Assembly (NCBI RefSeq): GCF_000429045.1
Contig: NZ_AUBC01000031.1
Location: 1-45,460, forward strand
Origin: Salinarimonas rosea DSM 21201
GTDB taxonomy: Bacteria; Pseudomonadota; Alphaproteobacteria; Rhizobiales; Beijerinckiaceae
Direction of reading: 5' to 3'
Length of the DNA stretch: 45,460 bases
Positions 1 to 7,822 of the stretch are shown here, in pieces. Both the position numbers and the translations under genes were made by a program. The notes beneath the pieces were generated by a model. It was not told the DNA's origin, searched no databases, and saw only the letters and a program-made list of their open reading frames with translations. How positions within the stretch are numbered: the first letter of the stretch is position 1; every line of letters begins with the position of its first letter.

Positions 1-299
1 TGGGCGACATGCCGAAAGCCCAGTGGCTTCTGGGGGACCGCGGCTATGACGCCGACTGGTTCCGCGAAGCCCTGCAAGATAAGGGGATCAGGCCCTGCAT
101 CCCGGGCCGGAAGGCACGAAAGAAGCCCATCAAATACGACAAGCGCCGCTACAAGCGCCGCAATCGTATCGAAATCATGTTCGGGCGTCTGAAGGATTGG
201 CGGCGGGTCGCCACCAGATATGACCGCTGCCCCGAAGTCTTCCTCTCGGCCATCGCTCTCGCCGCAACAGTCATGTTTTGGTTATGAGTCCTGAGCCTA
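1..299 (+). mobile_element. Right end of an IS5-family insertion sequence (partial)
   Basis: The first 299 bases hold the 3' part of an IS5-family transposase gene followed by a short end sequence. The transposase stops at 287, and the tract GAGTCCTGAGCCTA (286-299) looks like the terminal inverted repeat of IS427-type IS5 elements; that boundary is inferred, because the left end lies outside the window. Immediately to the right, an unrelated reading frame starts mid-protein (the dCTP deaminase remnant), so the element appears to have inserted into that gene or to have deleted its 5' part. Confidence 0.75.
3..287 (+). CDS. IS5-family transposase, C-terminal fragment
   Basis: This is the C-terminal end of a DDE transposase of the IS5 family; the N-terminus lies upstream of the window. 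The reading frame is open from base 3, and the ATG at 9 is internal. The second catalytic Asp is seen in LLGDRGYDADWFR. The catalytic Glu lies in the motif Y-x2-R-x3-E-x6-K (YKRRNRIEIMFGRLK), matching the IS5/IS1182-type DDE signature exactly. The protein ends with the AATVMFWL tail common in the IS427 subgroup. It cuts and joins the ends of its own element and has no role in the neighbouring genes. Whether the full copy is intact cannot be judged here. Confidence 0.85.
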   Translation, partial: GDMPKAQWLLGDRGYDADWFREALQDKGIRPCIPGRKARKKPIKYDKRRYKRRNRIEIMFGRLKDWRRVATRYDRCPEVFLSAIALAATVMFWL

Positions 300-312
300 C
301 GGCGATCGCGTA

Positions 313-1671
313 GTGCGGCTCATCGAGGAAGCAAATCAGCTCCGCGAAAGGACAGGAGACAACGCCGCGATGGCATATGCGGCGCTCACGATGATCCGCA
401 CCGAACGCATGCGCAGGACGGGCGCGGCCAACAAGGCGGCGCAGAGCGTCGCCTACGTCGTGCGCCAGCTCAAGCGGCCCGAGGAGATCTCTCTCATGCG
501 GGAGGTCTACGGGAAGCGCGTCTTCCAGATCTCCGTCCATTCCGAGACGGGTCGGCGTCGTACGCGCCTCGTCGAGCGAATGAGAGACAAGGACGCCGCA
601 GCGACGCGTGGCAGCCAGTTCGAGGGACGCGCGCTCGAGCTGCTGGAGCGCGACGAGTTCGAGGGATCGGTGGCGCACGGCCAGCGGCTGCGCGACGTCT
701 TCCCGTTGGCCGACGCCTTCATCGACAGCGATCGCACGCGAGACGTCACCGCGACGGTGGAGCGCCTCGTCCGCCTCGTCTTCGGCTACAATTTCGCCTC
801 GCCCTCCCGCGACGAGCACGGGATGTACCTGGCGAAGTCGGCCGCCCTGCGCTCGCTCGACCTCTCGCGGCAAGTCGGCGCGGCGGTCTTCTCCGTCGAC
901 GGAGAGGTGAAGGTGCTCGGCACGAACGAGGTCCCGAGCCCCCGCGGCGGCACCTACTGGGACGGGGACGAGCCCGAGTCGCGGGAGTATCTCCGCGGAG
1001 CCGACACGAACGAGGAGTTCAAGCACAAGCTCCTGACGGATGCGCTCCACCACCTAGCGAAGGCCGGGGTGGTCACCGATGCCTACAAGGATCTCGATTC
1101 GCGAACTCTGCTGAAGCGCATCTCGGAGGAGCGTGGGGTCGACCTCGGCAAGCAGCTCCTCTTGATGGACATGATCGAGTACGGCCGTATCATCCACGCG
1201 GAGATGAACGCCATCACCGACGCCGCGCGTCTCGGCATTTCGCTCAAGGACGCCACGCTCTTCTGCACGACCTTCCCGTGCCACCTCTGCGCCAAGCACA
1301 TCATCGCCGCGGGGATCAGGCGCGTCGTCTATATCGAGCCCTATCCGAAGAGCTATGCAGCCGAGCTCTATCCCGACGAGATCGTGCTCGGACGACCTGC
1401 GGCGCCCGTGTCCGCGGATTGCGAGGATGGACGCGTCCGCTTCGATCCCTTCATCGGGATCGCTCCGTTCCGCTATCGCGATTTCTTCGAGAAGCAGAAA
1501 CGGAAAGGCAGCGACGGCCGTGCCGAAAAATGGGCTAAGGGCGCTCCGGAACCGATCGTGGGCAGCGACGTCGAGTCTTATCTCGCCACAGAAGGGCAGA
1601 AATTCTCGTATTTCATGAGCCGTCTCGCCAAGACGTCGCCCCCGGAAGACGAAGCCCCTCCTCCCTCCTGA
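313..1671 (+). pseudogene. Anti-phage dCTP deaminase (AvcD/DCD type), 5'-truncated by the IS
   Basis: Intact members of this defence family (roughly 500-600 aa) deaminate dCTP/dCMP during phage infection and starve the phage of nucleotides. They have an N-terminal P-loop NTPase-like domain and a C-terminal zinc cytidine-deaminase domain. Here the deaminase part is complete, with H295-A-E297 and P322-C323-x-x-C326 as the zinc ligands and proton-shuttle Glu (numbered from the GTG at 313). The linker typical of the family is also present (AYVVRQLKRPEEISL). The N-terminal P-loop (GxxGxxG type) is missing: the frame is open only from 295, directly after the IS end. No RBS precedes the GTG at 313. 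I infer an inactivated defence gene. Translation of a free deaminase domain from an internal start such as ATG 370 cannot be excluded. The gene stops 4 bp before the convergent cyclase gene. Confidence 0.8.
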
Positions 1672-1675
1672 CCGC

Positions 1676-2599
1676 TCACCCCACCCGCGACACGTACACG
1701 TCCGAGAACGCCGTCATCACGCGGTCGCGGCCGTTGGCCTTGGCGTCGAACAGGGCGAGGTCGGCGCGCTTCATCAGGCCCTCGACGGTCTCGCCGTCGG
1801 ACCATTCGCCGACGCCGAGGCTCGCGGTGAACTTCACCGGACCGGAGCGGCCGCGCACGCGGATCTCGGAGATCTTGCCGCGCAGCGTGTTGGCCACGTC
1901 CGAGGCCTCCATGCCGCGCAGGCCCGGCAGGGCGAGCGCGTATTCCTCGCCGCCCACCCGGCCGGCGAAGCCCTTGTGGTCGCGGGCGACGGCGGCGAGC
2001 ACCTCTCCGGCGGCGCGGATGGCGGCGTCGCCCACCGCGTGGCCGTGGCCGTCGTTGATCGTCTTGAAGTGGTCGAGGTCGATGCCGACGAGCGCGAGCC
2101 GGCCCTGGGGCCCGTGCCGGCGCGCGGCCTCGGCGAGCCGGTGGATGAAGGCGCCGCGGTTGAGCAGGCCGGTGAGCGAATCCGTCTCGGCCAGCCGGAT
2201 CAGCTCGCGCTGCAGCGTGGTCAGGCGCTGGGCGGCGCGCAGGCGCGCGTTCAGCTCCTCCGCCACCGGAGGCTTGGAGAGGAAGTCGTCCGCGCCCGAG
2301 TCGAGCGCCTCGGAGAGGTTGCGCGCGTTGTCGGTGGAGGACATCGCGATGATGTAGAGGGGGCGGCGGTCCTCGGCGAGGAGCCGGGCCGACCAGCACA
2401 GCTCGAAGCCGCCGATGGGGCGCGTCTCCAGGCTCGTGATCAGCGCGTCGACGCTCGGCGTGTCGGTGACGAAGGCGAGCGCCTCGCGGCTGTCGGTGAA
2501 GGTCTCGACCTGGTGTCCCTTCGGGGCGAGCAGGCCCGCCACCATCTTCAGGACGACCCGGCTCGAGTCCACGACCACGATATGCATGTGCGGCCCCAT
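1676..2599 (-). CDS. Diguanylate cyclase with degenerate receiver domain
   Basis: This is a PleD-like cytoplasmic protein with a REC domain (about residues 5-125) and a GGDEF domain (about 140-305) that makes cyclic di-GMP from two GTP. The GGDEF signature is GGEEY (216-220), which keeps the catalytic acidic residue. Two features are unusual. The receiver lacks the usual phospho-acceptor Asp (Ser56 at that place in DALITSLE), and its acidic pair is D11-S12, while Lys109 is kept, so classical phosphorylation is unlikely. The inhibitory RxxD I-site is also absent (DHKG at the aligned place), so product feedback through that site is not expected. The start is ATG 2599 or, more likely by RBS spacing (GGGG before it), ATG 2587. 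It is transcribed alone and converges on the deaminase remnant. Confidence 0.85.
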   Translation of the reverse strand: MGPHMHIVVVDSSRVVLKMVAGLLAPKGHQVETFTDSREALAFVTDTPSVDALITSLETRPIGGFELCWSARLLAEDRRPLYIIAMSSTDNARNLSEALDSGADDFLSKPPVAEELNARLRAAQRLTTLQRELIRLAETDSLTGLLNRGAFIHRLAEAARRHGPQGRLALVGIDLDHFKTINDGHGHAVGDAAIRAAGEVLAAVARDHKGFAGRVGGEEYALALPGLRGMEASDVANTLRGKISEIRVRGRSGPVKFTASLGVGEWSDGETVEGLMKRADLALFDAKANGRDRVMTAFSDVYVSRVG

Positions 2600-2635
2600 T
2601 TCCCCACGGGAAGACCAGCGTAGGCATAGAGGGCA

Positions 2636-2650
2636 CGGCTTAAGAAGCCG
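2636..2650 (-). terminator. Small hairpin downstream of murU
   Basis: A perfect 6-bp stem (CGGCTT/AAGCCG) with a 3-nt loop lies 36 bp past the murU stop, between murU and the diguanylate cyclase. It has no T-run, so it is at best a weak or Rho-assisted terminator. Confidence 0.3.
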
Positions 2651-2686
2651 CTAAGGCGATCGGCGGCGCGGGCGTCCGGCGGCGGC

Positions 2687-3412
2687 TCAGCCGGCGGTCG
2701 CCAGCCGCTCCTCGGCTTCCGCGAGCGCGCGGGGATCGCCGACGTGCAGCCAGGTGCCGTCGAGCCGCAGGCCGTGCAGACGCCCGGCGCGCTCGGCGCG
2801 GTCGAACAGCAGGTTGAGCGAGAACGGCCCCTCGGGCGTGTCTGCGAACAGGGCGGGCGAGAGGATCGCCACGCCCGCGTAGGCGAAGGGCGCCACCGCC
2901 CGCTCGCGGCGGCGGGCGAGGCGGCCCTCGCCGTCCATCTCGAAGTCGCCCGGGCCGTCGAAGCCGATCGCGCCGGCGGTGGCGGCGAGGAGGAGGGCGA
3001 TGTCCATGCGCTGCGGGTCGTAGAGATCGATCAGCCGCGCGATGTTGCTGCGCGGGCCCTCGAGCCAGGCGGAGTCCGTGTTGTGGACGAGGAACGGCCC
3101 CGGCCCGAGCCGCGGCAGCGCGGCCTTGATGCCGCCGCCGGTGTCGAGCAGCCGGTCGCGCTCGTCGGCGATCACGAGGGCGGGCGGGGGCGTGCGCCGG
3201 GCGCAATGCGCCTCGAGCAGGTCGGCGAGGTAGTGCACGTTGACGACCGCCGTCTCGACGCCCGCCGCCGCGAGGCGTGCGAGCGCGTGGTCGATCAGCG
3301 CCTTGCCGCCGAGGCGCACCAGGGGCTTGGGCGTCGTCGTGGTGAGCGGGCGCATGCGCCGGCCGTAGCCGGCGGAGAGCACCATGGCCGTGGTGGGTCG
3401 GGGCGTCGTCAT
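2687..3412 (-). CDS. murU: N-acetylmuramate-1-phosphate uridylyltransferase (MurU-type nucleotidyltransferase)
   Basis: This sugar-1-phosphate nucleotidyltransferase of 241 aa has the family's N-terminal nucleotide-binding motif AMVLSAGYGRRMRPLT (about residues 9-24), followed by TPKPLVRLGGKALIDHAL. An acidic metal-site motif (HNTDSAW) lies near residue 110. In the cell-wall recycling route known from Pseudomonas, AmgK phosphorylates MurNAc at the anomeric carbon and MurU makes UDP-MurNAc, bypassing de novo synthesis. The gene lies 10 bp downstream of the tsaE-amgK fusion and must be co-transcribed with it, which is the main reason for choosing MurU over other nucleotidyltransferases. The start is ATG 3412 with a poor RBS, consistent with translational coupling. 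Confidence 0.8.
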   Translation of the reverse strand: MTTPRPTTAMVLSAGYGRRMRPLTTTTPKPLVRLGGKALIDHALARLAAAGVETAVVNVHYLADLLEAHCARRTPPPALVIADERDRLLDTGGGIKAALPRLGPGPFLVHNTDSAWLEGPRSNIARLIDLYDPQRMDIALLLAATAGAIGFDGPGDFEMDGEGRLARRRERAVAPFAYAGVAILSPALFADTPEGPFSLNLLFDRAERAGRLHGLRLDGTWLHVGDPRALAEAEERLATAG

Positions 3413-3422
3413 GAGGGCATCG

Positions 3423-5009
3423 TCACGAGGGAGCTGCGCCGTCGCGCTCGGCCGCGAGGCGCGGCGCGTGCGCCTCGTACCACGCCTTGAGACGGGCCAG
3501 CGCGGGGTGGGCGAGGTTGCGCGCCAGCACGGCCTCGAGCCGCGGCAGGTGGGCGAGATAGCCGGGCTTGCGGTCGCGCCGGTCGAGGCGCGTGAAGATC
3601 CCGAGGATCTTCGTCGCCCGCTGCGCGCCCAGGATGGCGTAGTCGCGCGCGAAGGCGGCGACGTCGAAGCCGGGCTCGCGGGCGCGCCGCTCGCGGGCGT
3701 AGAGCGAGAGCAGCTTGAGCTCGAGCTCGGGCGCCACGTCGACCCGCGCGTCCTGCGCCAGCGAGACGAGGTCGTAGGCCGGATGGCCGAGCACCGCGTC
3801 CTGGAAGTCGATCAGACCGACGCGGGCGACGCCCTCCCGCTCCGGGAGCCAGATCAGGTTGGGCGAGTGGTAGTCGCGCAGGCACCAGGTCGGCGGCGCC
3901 TCCTCCAGGGTGGCGAAGACCTCGCGCCAGGCGGCGAGGAACTCGGCCCGGGCGGCCGCCGTCAGCTCGTGGCCGACGCGGAAGCGCAGGTACCAGTCGA
4001 CGAACAGCTCCACCTCGATCGCGAGCGCCGCCTCGTCGTAGGGCGGCACCACGTGCTCGATCTCGTCGGCCACGGGGAGCACGTGCGGCAGGGTCGTGGT
4101 GTGGATCTCGACCAGAAGCCGCGCGGCCTCGGCGTAGCGCTCGGGGATCGGGCCGTTCGCGTCGACGACGGGGATGTCGCCGAGGTCCTCCAGCAGGAGG
4201 AGCCCCTCGTCGAGCGCGTCGCCCAGGATGCGCGGGGCCGACAGCCCGAGCGAGCGCAGGCCGCGGTCGATCGCGACGAAGGCGTGGACGCTCTCGGCCA
4301 GGCGGGCGATGGCGCTGTAGGGCCTGCCCTGGCGGATCGGCGGGCCGTCCGGGCGGCGCGGCGCGATCATCAGGACCGCCGTCTCGCCGGTCTCCCGCGT
4401 CAGCCGCTCGTAGGCGCGGCTCGAGGCGTCGCCGGTCATGGGCGTGCGGCGCGCGCCCGACCAGCCGGCGCGGGCGAGCATGCCCTTGAGGGCGCGGGCG
4501 CGCACCAGCCGCTCGCCGAAGGCGCCGACGCCCACCAGGATCGCGACGCGCGCCTCGCCGCCGTCGCGCGCCACGATCTCGAGCGTGATGTCGAGGCGCG
4601 ACGCGGAGAGCGCGGCCGCCGCGCGGTCCGGCCATTCGACGAGCGCGATCGCGCTCTCGGTCGCCTCCTCCCAGCCGAGCTCCACCAGCTCGTCGGAGGA
4701 GGAGAGGCGATAGAAGTCGGCGTGGACCACGGGCGCCTTGCGCGCCTCGTAGGTCTGCATCAGCGTGAAGGTCGGGCTCGGCACCTCGAGCGCGGGGTCG
4801 CCGGCGAGCGCCCGCACGATGGCGCGGGCCAGCGTCGTCTTGCCCGCGCCGAGCCCGCCCGAGAGCGTGACCACGTCGCCGGGCTTGAGCTCGTCGGCGA
4901 TGAAGCGCGCCATGTCGCGGGTGGCCTGCTCGTCGTCGAGCAGAACCTCCCACACGGGCAGGCGCGGGTCGGGACCCGGGGGCAGGCCCATCAGGCCTCT
5001 CTCTGGCAT
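3423..5009 (-). CDS. TsaE-AmgK fusion: tRNA t6A ATPase subunit joined to cell-wall sugar kinase
   Basis: Two enzymes are joined in one 528-aa chain. Residues about 15-165 are TsaE, the P-loop ATPase needed for N6-threonylcarbamoyl-A37 in tRNA, with Walker A GGLGAGKTT (51-59) and the TsaE-specific stretches VPSPTFTLMQTY and HADFYRL. Residues about 175-520 are an aminoglycoside-phosphotransferase fold kinase resembling AmgK (MurNAc/GlcNAc anomeric kinase), with the catalytic loop RDYHSPNLIW and the metal-binding IDFQDA. Such fusions are known in alphaproteobacteria. The start at ATG 5009 has GAGG 5 nt upstream; ATG 4991 is an alternative. It lies between divL and murU on the same strand, so tRNA modification, wall recycling and cell-cycle control share a transcript or at least a locus. 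Confidence 0.9.
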   Translation of the reverse strand: MPERGLMGLPPGPDPRLPVWEVLLDDEQATRDMARFIADELKPGDVVTLSGGLGAGKTTLARAIVRALAGDPALEVPSPTFTLMQTYEARKAPVVHADFYRLSSSDELVELGWEEATESAIALVEWPDRAAAALSASRLDITLEIVARDGGEARVAILVGVGAFGERLVRARALKGMLARAGWSGARRTPMTGDASSRAYERLTRETGETAVLMIAPRRPDGPPIRQGRPYSAIARLAESVHAFVAIDRGLRSLGLSAPRILGDALDEGLLLLEDLGDIPVVDANGPIPERYAEAARLLVEIHTTTLPHVLPVADEIEHVVPPYDEAALAIEVELFVDWYLRFRVGHELTAAARAEFLAAWREVFATLEEAPPTWCLRDYHSPNLIWLPEREGVARVGLIDFQDAVLGHPAYDLVSLAQDARVDVAPELELKLLSLYARERRAREPGFDVAAFARDYAILGAQRATKILGIFTRLDRRDRKPGYLAHLPRLEAVLARNLAHPALARLKAWYEAHAPRLAAERDGAAPS

Positions 5010-5085
5010 CGAATCCTCGCTGTCGGGGCGTCGGGCTTCTCAGTGACGCCGGGAGACGCTCCGCCGGAGCCCGCCCGCCGCGGCG

Positions 5086-7602
5086 CTACTCGGCCGCGAG
5101 GCGCTGCGGGCCGTCGGCCGGAAAGACGCAGGTCACCGTCGTTCCCGATCCCGGGTTCGACGTCAAGGACACCCGGCCGCCGTGCAGCTCGACGAAGGCG
5201 CGCACGATGGACAGGCCGAGCCCGACGCCGCGGTGGCGGGTCCCGAGCGTATGGCTCTCGAATCTGTCGAAAACGCGCTCGACCACCTCGGGCGGGATGC
5301 CGCGCCCCTCGTCGGCGACCTCGAACACCACCTCGCCCGCGCTCTTGCGGGCGGACAGGCGCACGGTCTGCCCCGTCTGCGAGAAGCCGACCGCGTTCGA
5401 CAAGAGGTTGAACAGCACCTGGCGCACGCGCTTGGCGTCCGCGACGAAGCCGCCGATGCCGGCGGGCGCGTCGATGACGAGGGAGAGCTTGTTCTCGGCG
5501 ATGCGGTCGTCGATCCCGCGCACGGCGGCGTCGATCGTCTCGCGGATGTCGACCTCCTCGGGGGCGAGCTCGAGCGATCCCGTGTCGATCGAGGCGAGGT
5601 CGAGGATGTCGTTGATGATGGCGAGCAGCGCTCCCGACGAGCGCATGATCAGCCCGGCATACTCGCGCTGGCGGTCGTTGAGCCCGCCCACCGTCTCGTC
5701 GCCCAGGAGCTGGGCGAAGCCGATGATCGTGGTGAGCGGCGAGCGCAGCTCGTAGGAGACGTGGTGGACGAAATCCTCGCGCAGCCGCGCGGCCACCTCC
5801 AGCGCCTCGTTCTTCTCGATGAGCGCCCGCTCGACGTTGACACTCGCGGTGACGTCGACGAAGGCGATCAGCGTCGCGCCGTCGGGCAGCGGCTGGACGG
5901 CGCAGTCGAGGTGCAGCCCGTCGCGGCGCGCGAGCCTGAGCGCCAGCTCCGTGCGGCCCTCCGCGTCGCCCGCGACGGCGGCGCGGATGGCGGCCCAGGC
6001 CTCCTCCTCCGGGGCGAGCGGACGGCAGGCCGCGACCACGCTGTCGAGATGCGGCTCCTCTCCGGCGGCCGGCTCCGGCAGGCGCCAGAGCGCGCGGAAG
6101 GCGCGGTTGGCGAGCTTGAGCCGCCCGTCCGAGCCGAACACGGCGACGCCCTCCTCGAGCGCGTCCAGCGTCTCGCCCTGCACGCGCATGAGGGAATTGT
6201 AGCGGCTCTCCAGCGAGAGATGCTCGGAGACGTCGTCGAACAGCCAGGTCAGGCCGCCCTGCGGGTTGGGGTTGGCGACGACGTGGAGCGTGCGCCCGTC
6301 CGGCAGGTGCCACCAGGTCTCCTGCGGCTCGATGGCGCGGTAGGCGGCGAGCACGTCCGCCTTCCAGCGCCGCCAGTCCGCCTGCTCGGGCAGGCGCCGC
6401 TCGGCCCGCAGCCGGTCGAGGATCTCGCCCTCCGACGGCCCGCTCTCCAGGAAGGCGCGGTCGAGGCCCCAGAGGGCGCGATAGGCGGCGTTGTGGAAGA
6501 CGAGGCGCTGGCTCGAGTCGAAGATCGCCACCGCGTTCGGCAGATGATCGAGCGTGCGCACGTGCGCCTGCATCTGGCGCTGCAGGTCGGCACGGACCTC
6601 CTCGAGGTCGGTGACGTCCACCGCGATGCCGACGAAGCCGCCGGGGGAGGGTGTCTCGGCCACGTCGAGGGTGCGCCGGGCGCCCGCGACGATCGCGGTG
6701 GTGCGCGCGGCGAAGCGGGCGCGGGCGGCGCGCGCGCCGGCGGCGTCGTCGCGGGCGCCGCGGTCGAGCAGCTCCAGCCCCCGCGTGCGCGCGTCCTCCA
6801 GCGACTGCGCCTCCACCGCGGCGAGCCAGGCGGGGTTCGCCCAGGCGATCGCGCCCTCGCCGTCGCGCAGCCAGACCGGCTGGCTCATGCCTTCGAGCAG
6901 CGCCCGCAGGTTCTTCAGGTCGTCGCCCTGGCGCACCAGCGTCTCGCGGGCCTGGAGGAGCTCCAGCCGGTCGCCGGTGACGTCGCGCAGCCGCAGGATC
7001 GCGCGCCCGCCGAGCGCGCGCCCCTGCGCCTCCACGAAGCGGTCGCGCTGGGCGCGCAGCGTCAGGCGGAAGGCCTCGCCGCGCTCGCGCAGCCGCGTCA
7101 GCGCCCCGTCGAGCGCGCCCGCGTCCGCGGGGGCGAGCCAGGCGCCGAAGGCGAGGAGCCGCTTGCCCGCGGCCGCGGGGCCGAGCGCGTTGGGGTCGCC
7201 CTCGATGCGCGGCTCGGCGTCGCGGCCGTCCCAGGAGACGACGAGCTGGCTCTCGGCACCGATCACCGTCTCCGCCCGGTCGGCGGCGGCGCGCAGCTCG
7301 GCGAGCTCGGCGCGCAGGCCCGCCTCGCGCTCCGAGGAGCGCCGCTGCTCGATCCGGTAGACGAAGGCGGTGGTGAGCGCGAAGACCAGCGAGCCCGCCA
7401 CGAAGGCGAAGCTGATCGCGTTCTGCGGGTCGAGCCGGGCGAGCAGCGCGTCGGGTCCCAGCGCCCGGGCCGGGCCGGAGAGCAGCGCCCCCGCGGCGAG
7501 CGCGCTCGCGCCCGTCAGCGCCGCGCGCATCCGCCCGGGCCCGGGCCCGTCGCCCCGCCTCGCCGTCCCGTCTCCAGACCGCCCGTTCCCGTCGCCCATC
7601 AC
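5086..7602 (-). CDS. divL: DivL-type membrane sensor (pseudo-)histidine kinase
   Basis: DivL is the cell-cycle kinase-like protein that links DivK~P to CckA and so sets CtrA activity in alphaproteobacteria. This 838-aa protein has one or two N-terminal membrane segments (about 26-45 and 62-84), a coiled region, PAS-like domains (about 220-340, 340-460 and 470-590), a HisKA domain and a HATPase_c domain. The decisive residue is in the H-box: it reads HHVSYELRSPL, so Tyr617 (codon 5754-5752) replaces the phospho-acceptor His, as in Caulobacter DivL. The ATP site looks intact (N box LFNLLSNAV, G1 DEGRGIP, G2 GVGLGLSI). The start is GTG 7602 or ATG 7599. The tsaE neighbour is the usual divL neighbour in this order. 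A CtrA box lies about 120 bp upstream. Confidence 0.85.
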   Translation of the reverse strand: MMGDGNGRSGDGTARRGDGPGPGRMRAALTGASALAAGALLSGPARALGPDALLARLDPQNAISFAFVAGSLVFALTTAFVYRIEQRRSSEREAGLRAELAELRAAADRAETVIGAESQLVVSWDGRDAEPRIEGDPNALGPAAAGKRLLAFGAWLAPADAGALDGALTRLRERGEAFRLTLRAQRDRFVEAQGRALGGRAILRLRDVTGDRLELLQARETLVRQGDDLKNLRALLEGMSQPVWLRDGEGAIAWANPAWLAAVEAQSLEDARTRGLELLDRGARDDAAGARAARARFAARTTAIVAGARRTLDVAETPSPGGFVGIAVDVTDLEEVRADLQRQMQAHVRTLDHLPNAVAIFDSSQRLVFHNAAYRALWGLDRAFLESGPSEGEILDRLRAERRLPEQADWRRWKADVLAAYRAIEPQETWWHLPDGRTLHVVANPNPQGGLTWLFDDVSEHLSLESRYNSLMRVQGETLDALEEGVAVFGSDGRLKLANRAFRALWRLPEPAAGEEPHLDSVVAACRPLAPEEEAWAAIRAAVAGDAEGRTELALRLARRDGLHLDCAVQPLPDGATLIAFVDVTASVNVERALIEKNEALEVAARLREDFVHHVSYELRSPLTTIIGFAQLLGDETVGGLNDRQREYAGLIMRSSGALLAIINDILDLASIDTGSLELAPEEVDIRETIDAAVRGIDDRIAENKLSLVIDAPAGIGGFVADAKRVRQVLFNLLSNAVGFSQTGQTVRLSARKSAGEVVFEVADEGRGIPPEVVERVFDRFESHTLGTRHRGVGLGLSIVRAFVELHGGRVSLTSNPGSGTTVTCVFPADGPQRLAAE

Positions 7603-7719
7603 CCGCCCGAGGCTCCCGCTCGTCGCAACGCCGCGCCGGCCGGGGATCCGGCGGCGAGCGGCGACGTCGACACGATTCGCGTGCAGTGTACCCGTCCGGC
7701 GACTCCGCCAGGAAGAGGG

Positions 7720-7734
7720 TTAATGTCCGTTTAA
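7720..7734. promoter_or_regulatory. CtrA box between divL and hemW
   Basis: A perfect TTAA-N7-TTAA match to the full CtrA site (TTAA at 7720-7723 and 7731-7734) lies in the divL-hemW intergenic region. Four GANTC (CcrM methylation) sites lie within 105 bp (7674-7678, 7701-7705, 7754-7758, 7774-7778), two of them in the repeated context CGATTCGC. TTAA pairs are rare in DNA this GC-rich. The site lies 118 bp upstream of divL and about 90 bp upstream of hemW, so either gene could be the target. Confidence 0.65.
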
Positions 7735-7822
7735 GCGGGGGTGTCACCCGGAGGACTCGGGTCGACGCCGCGCGATTCGCGCTGTTGCCAAACCGGCCGT
7801 GCGCGGTCACATCTGCGGGGTC

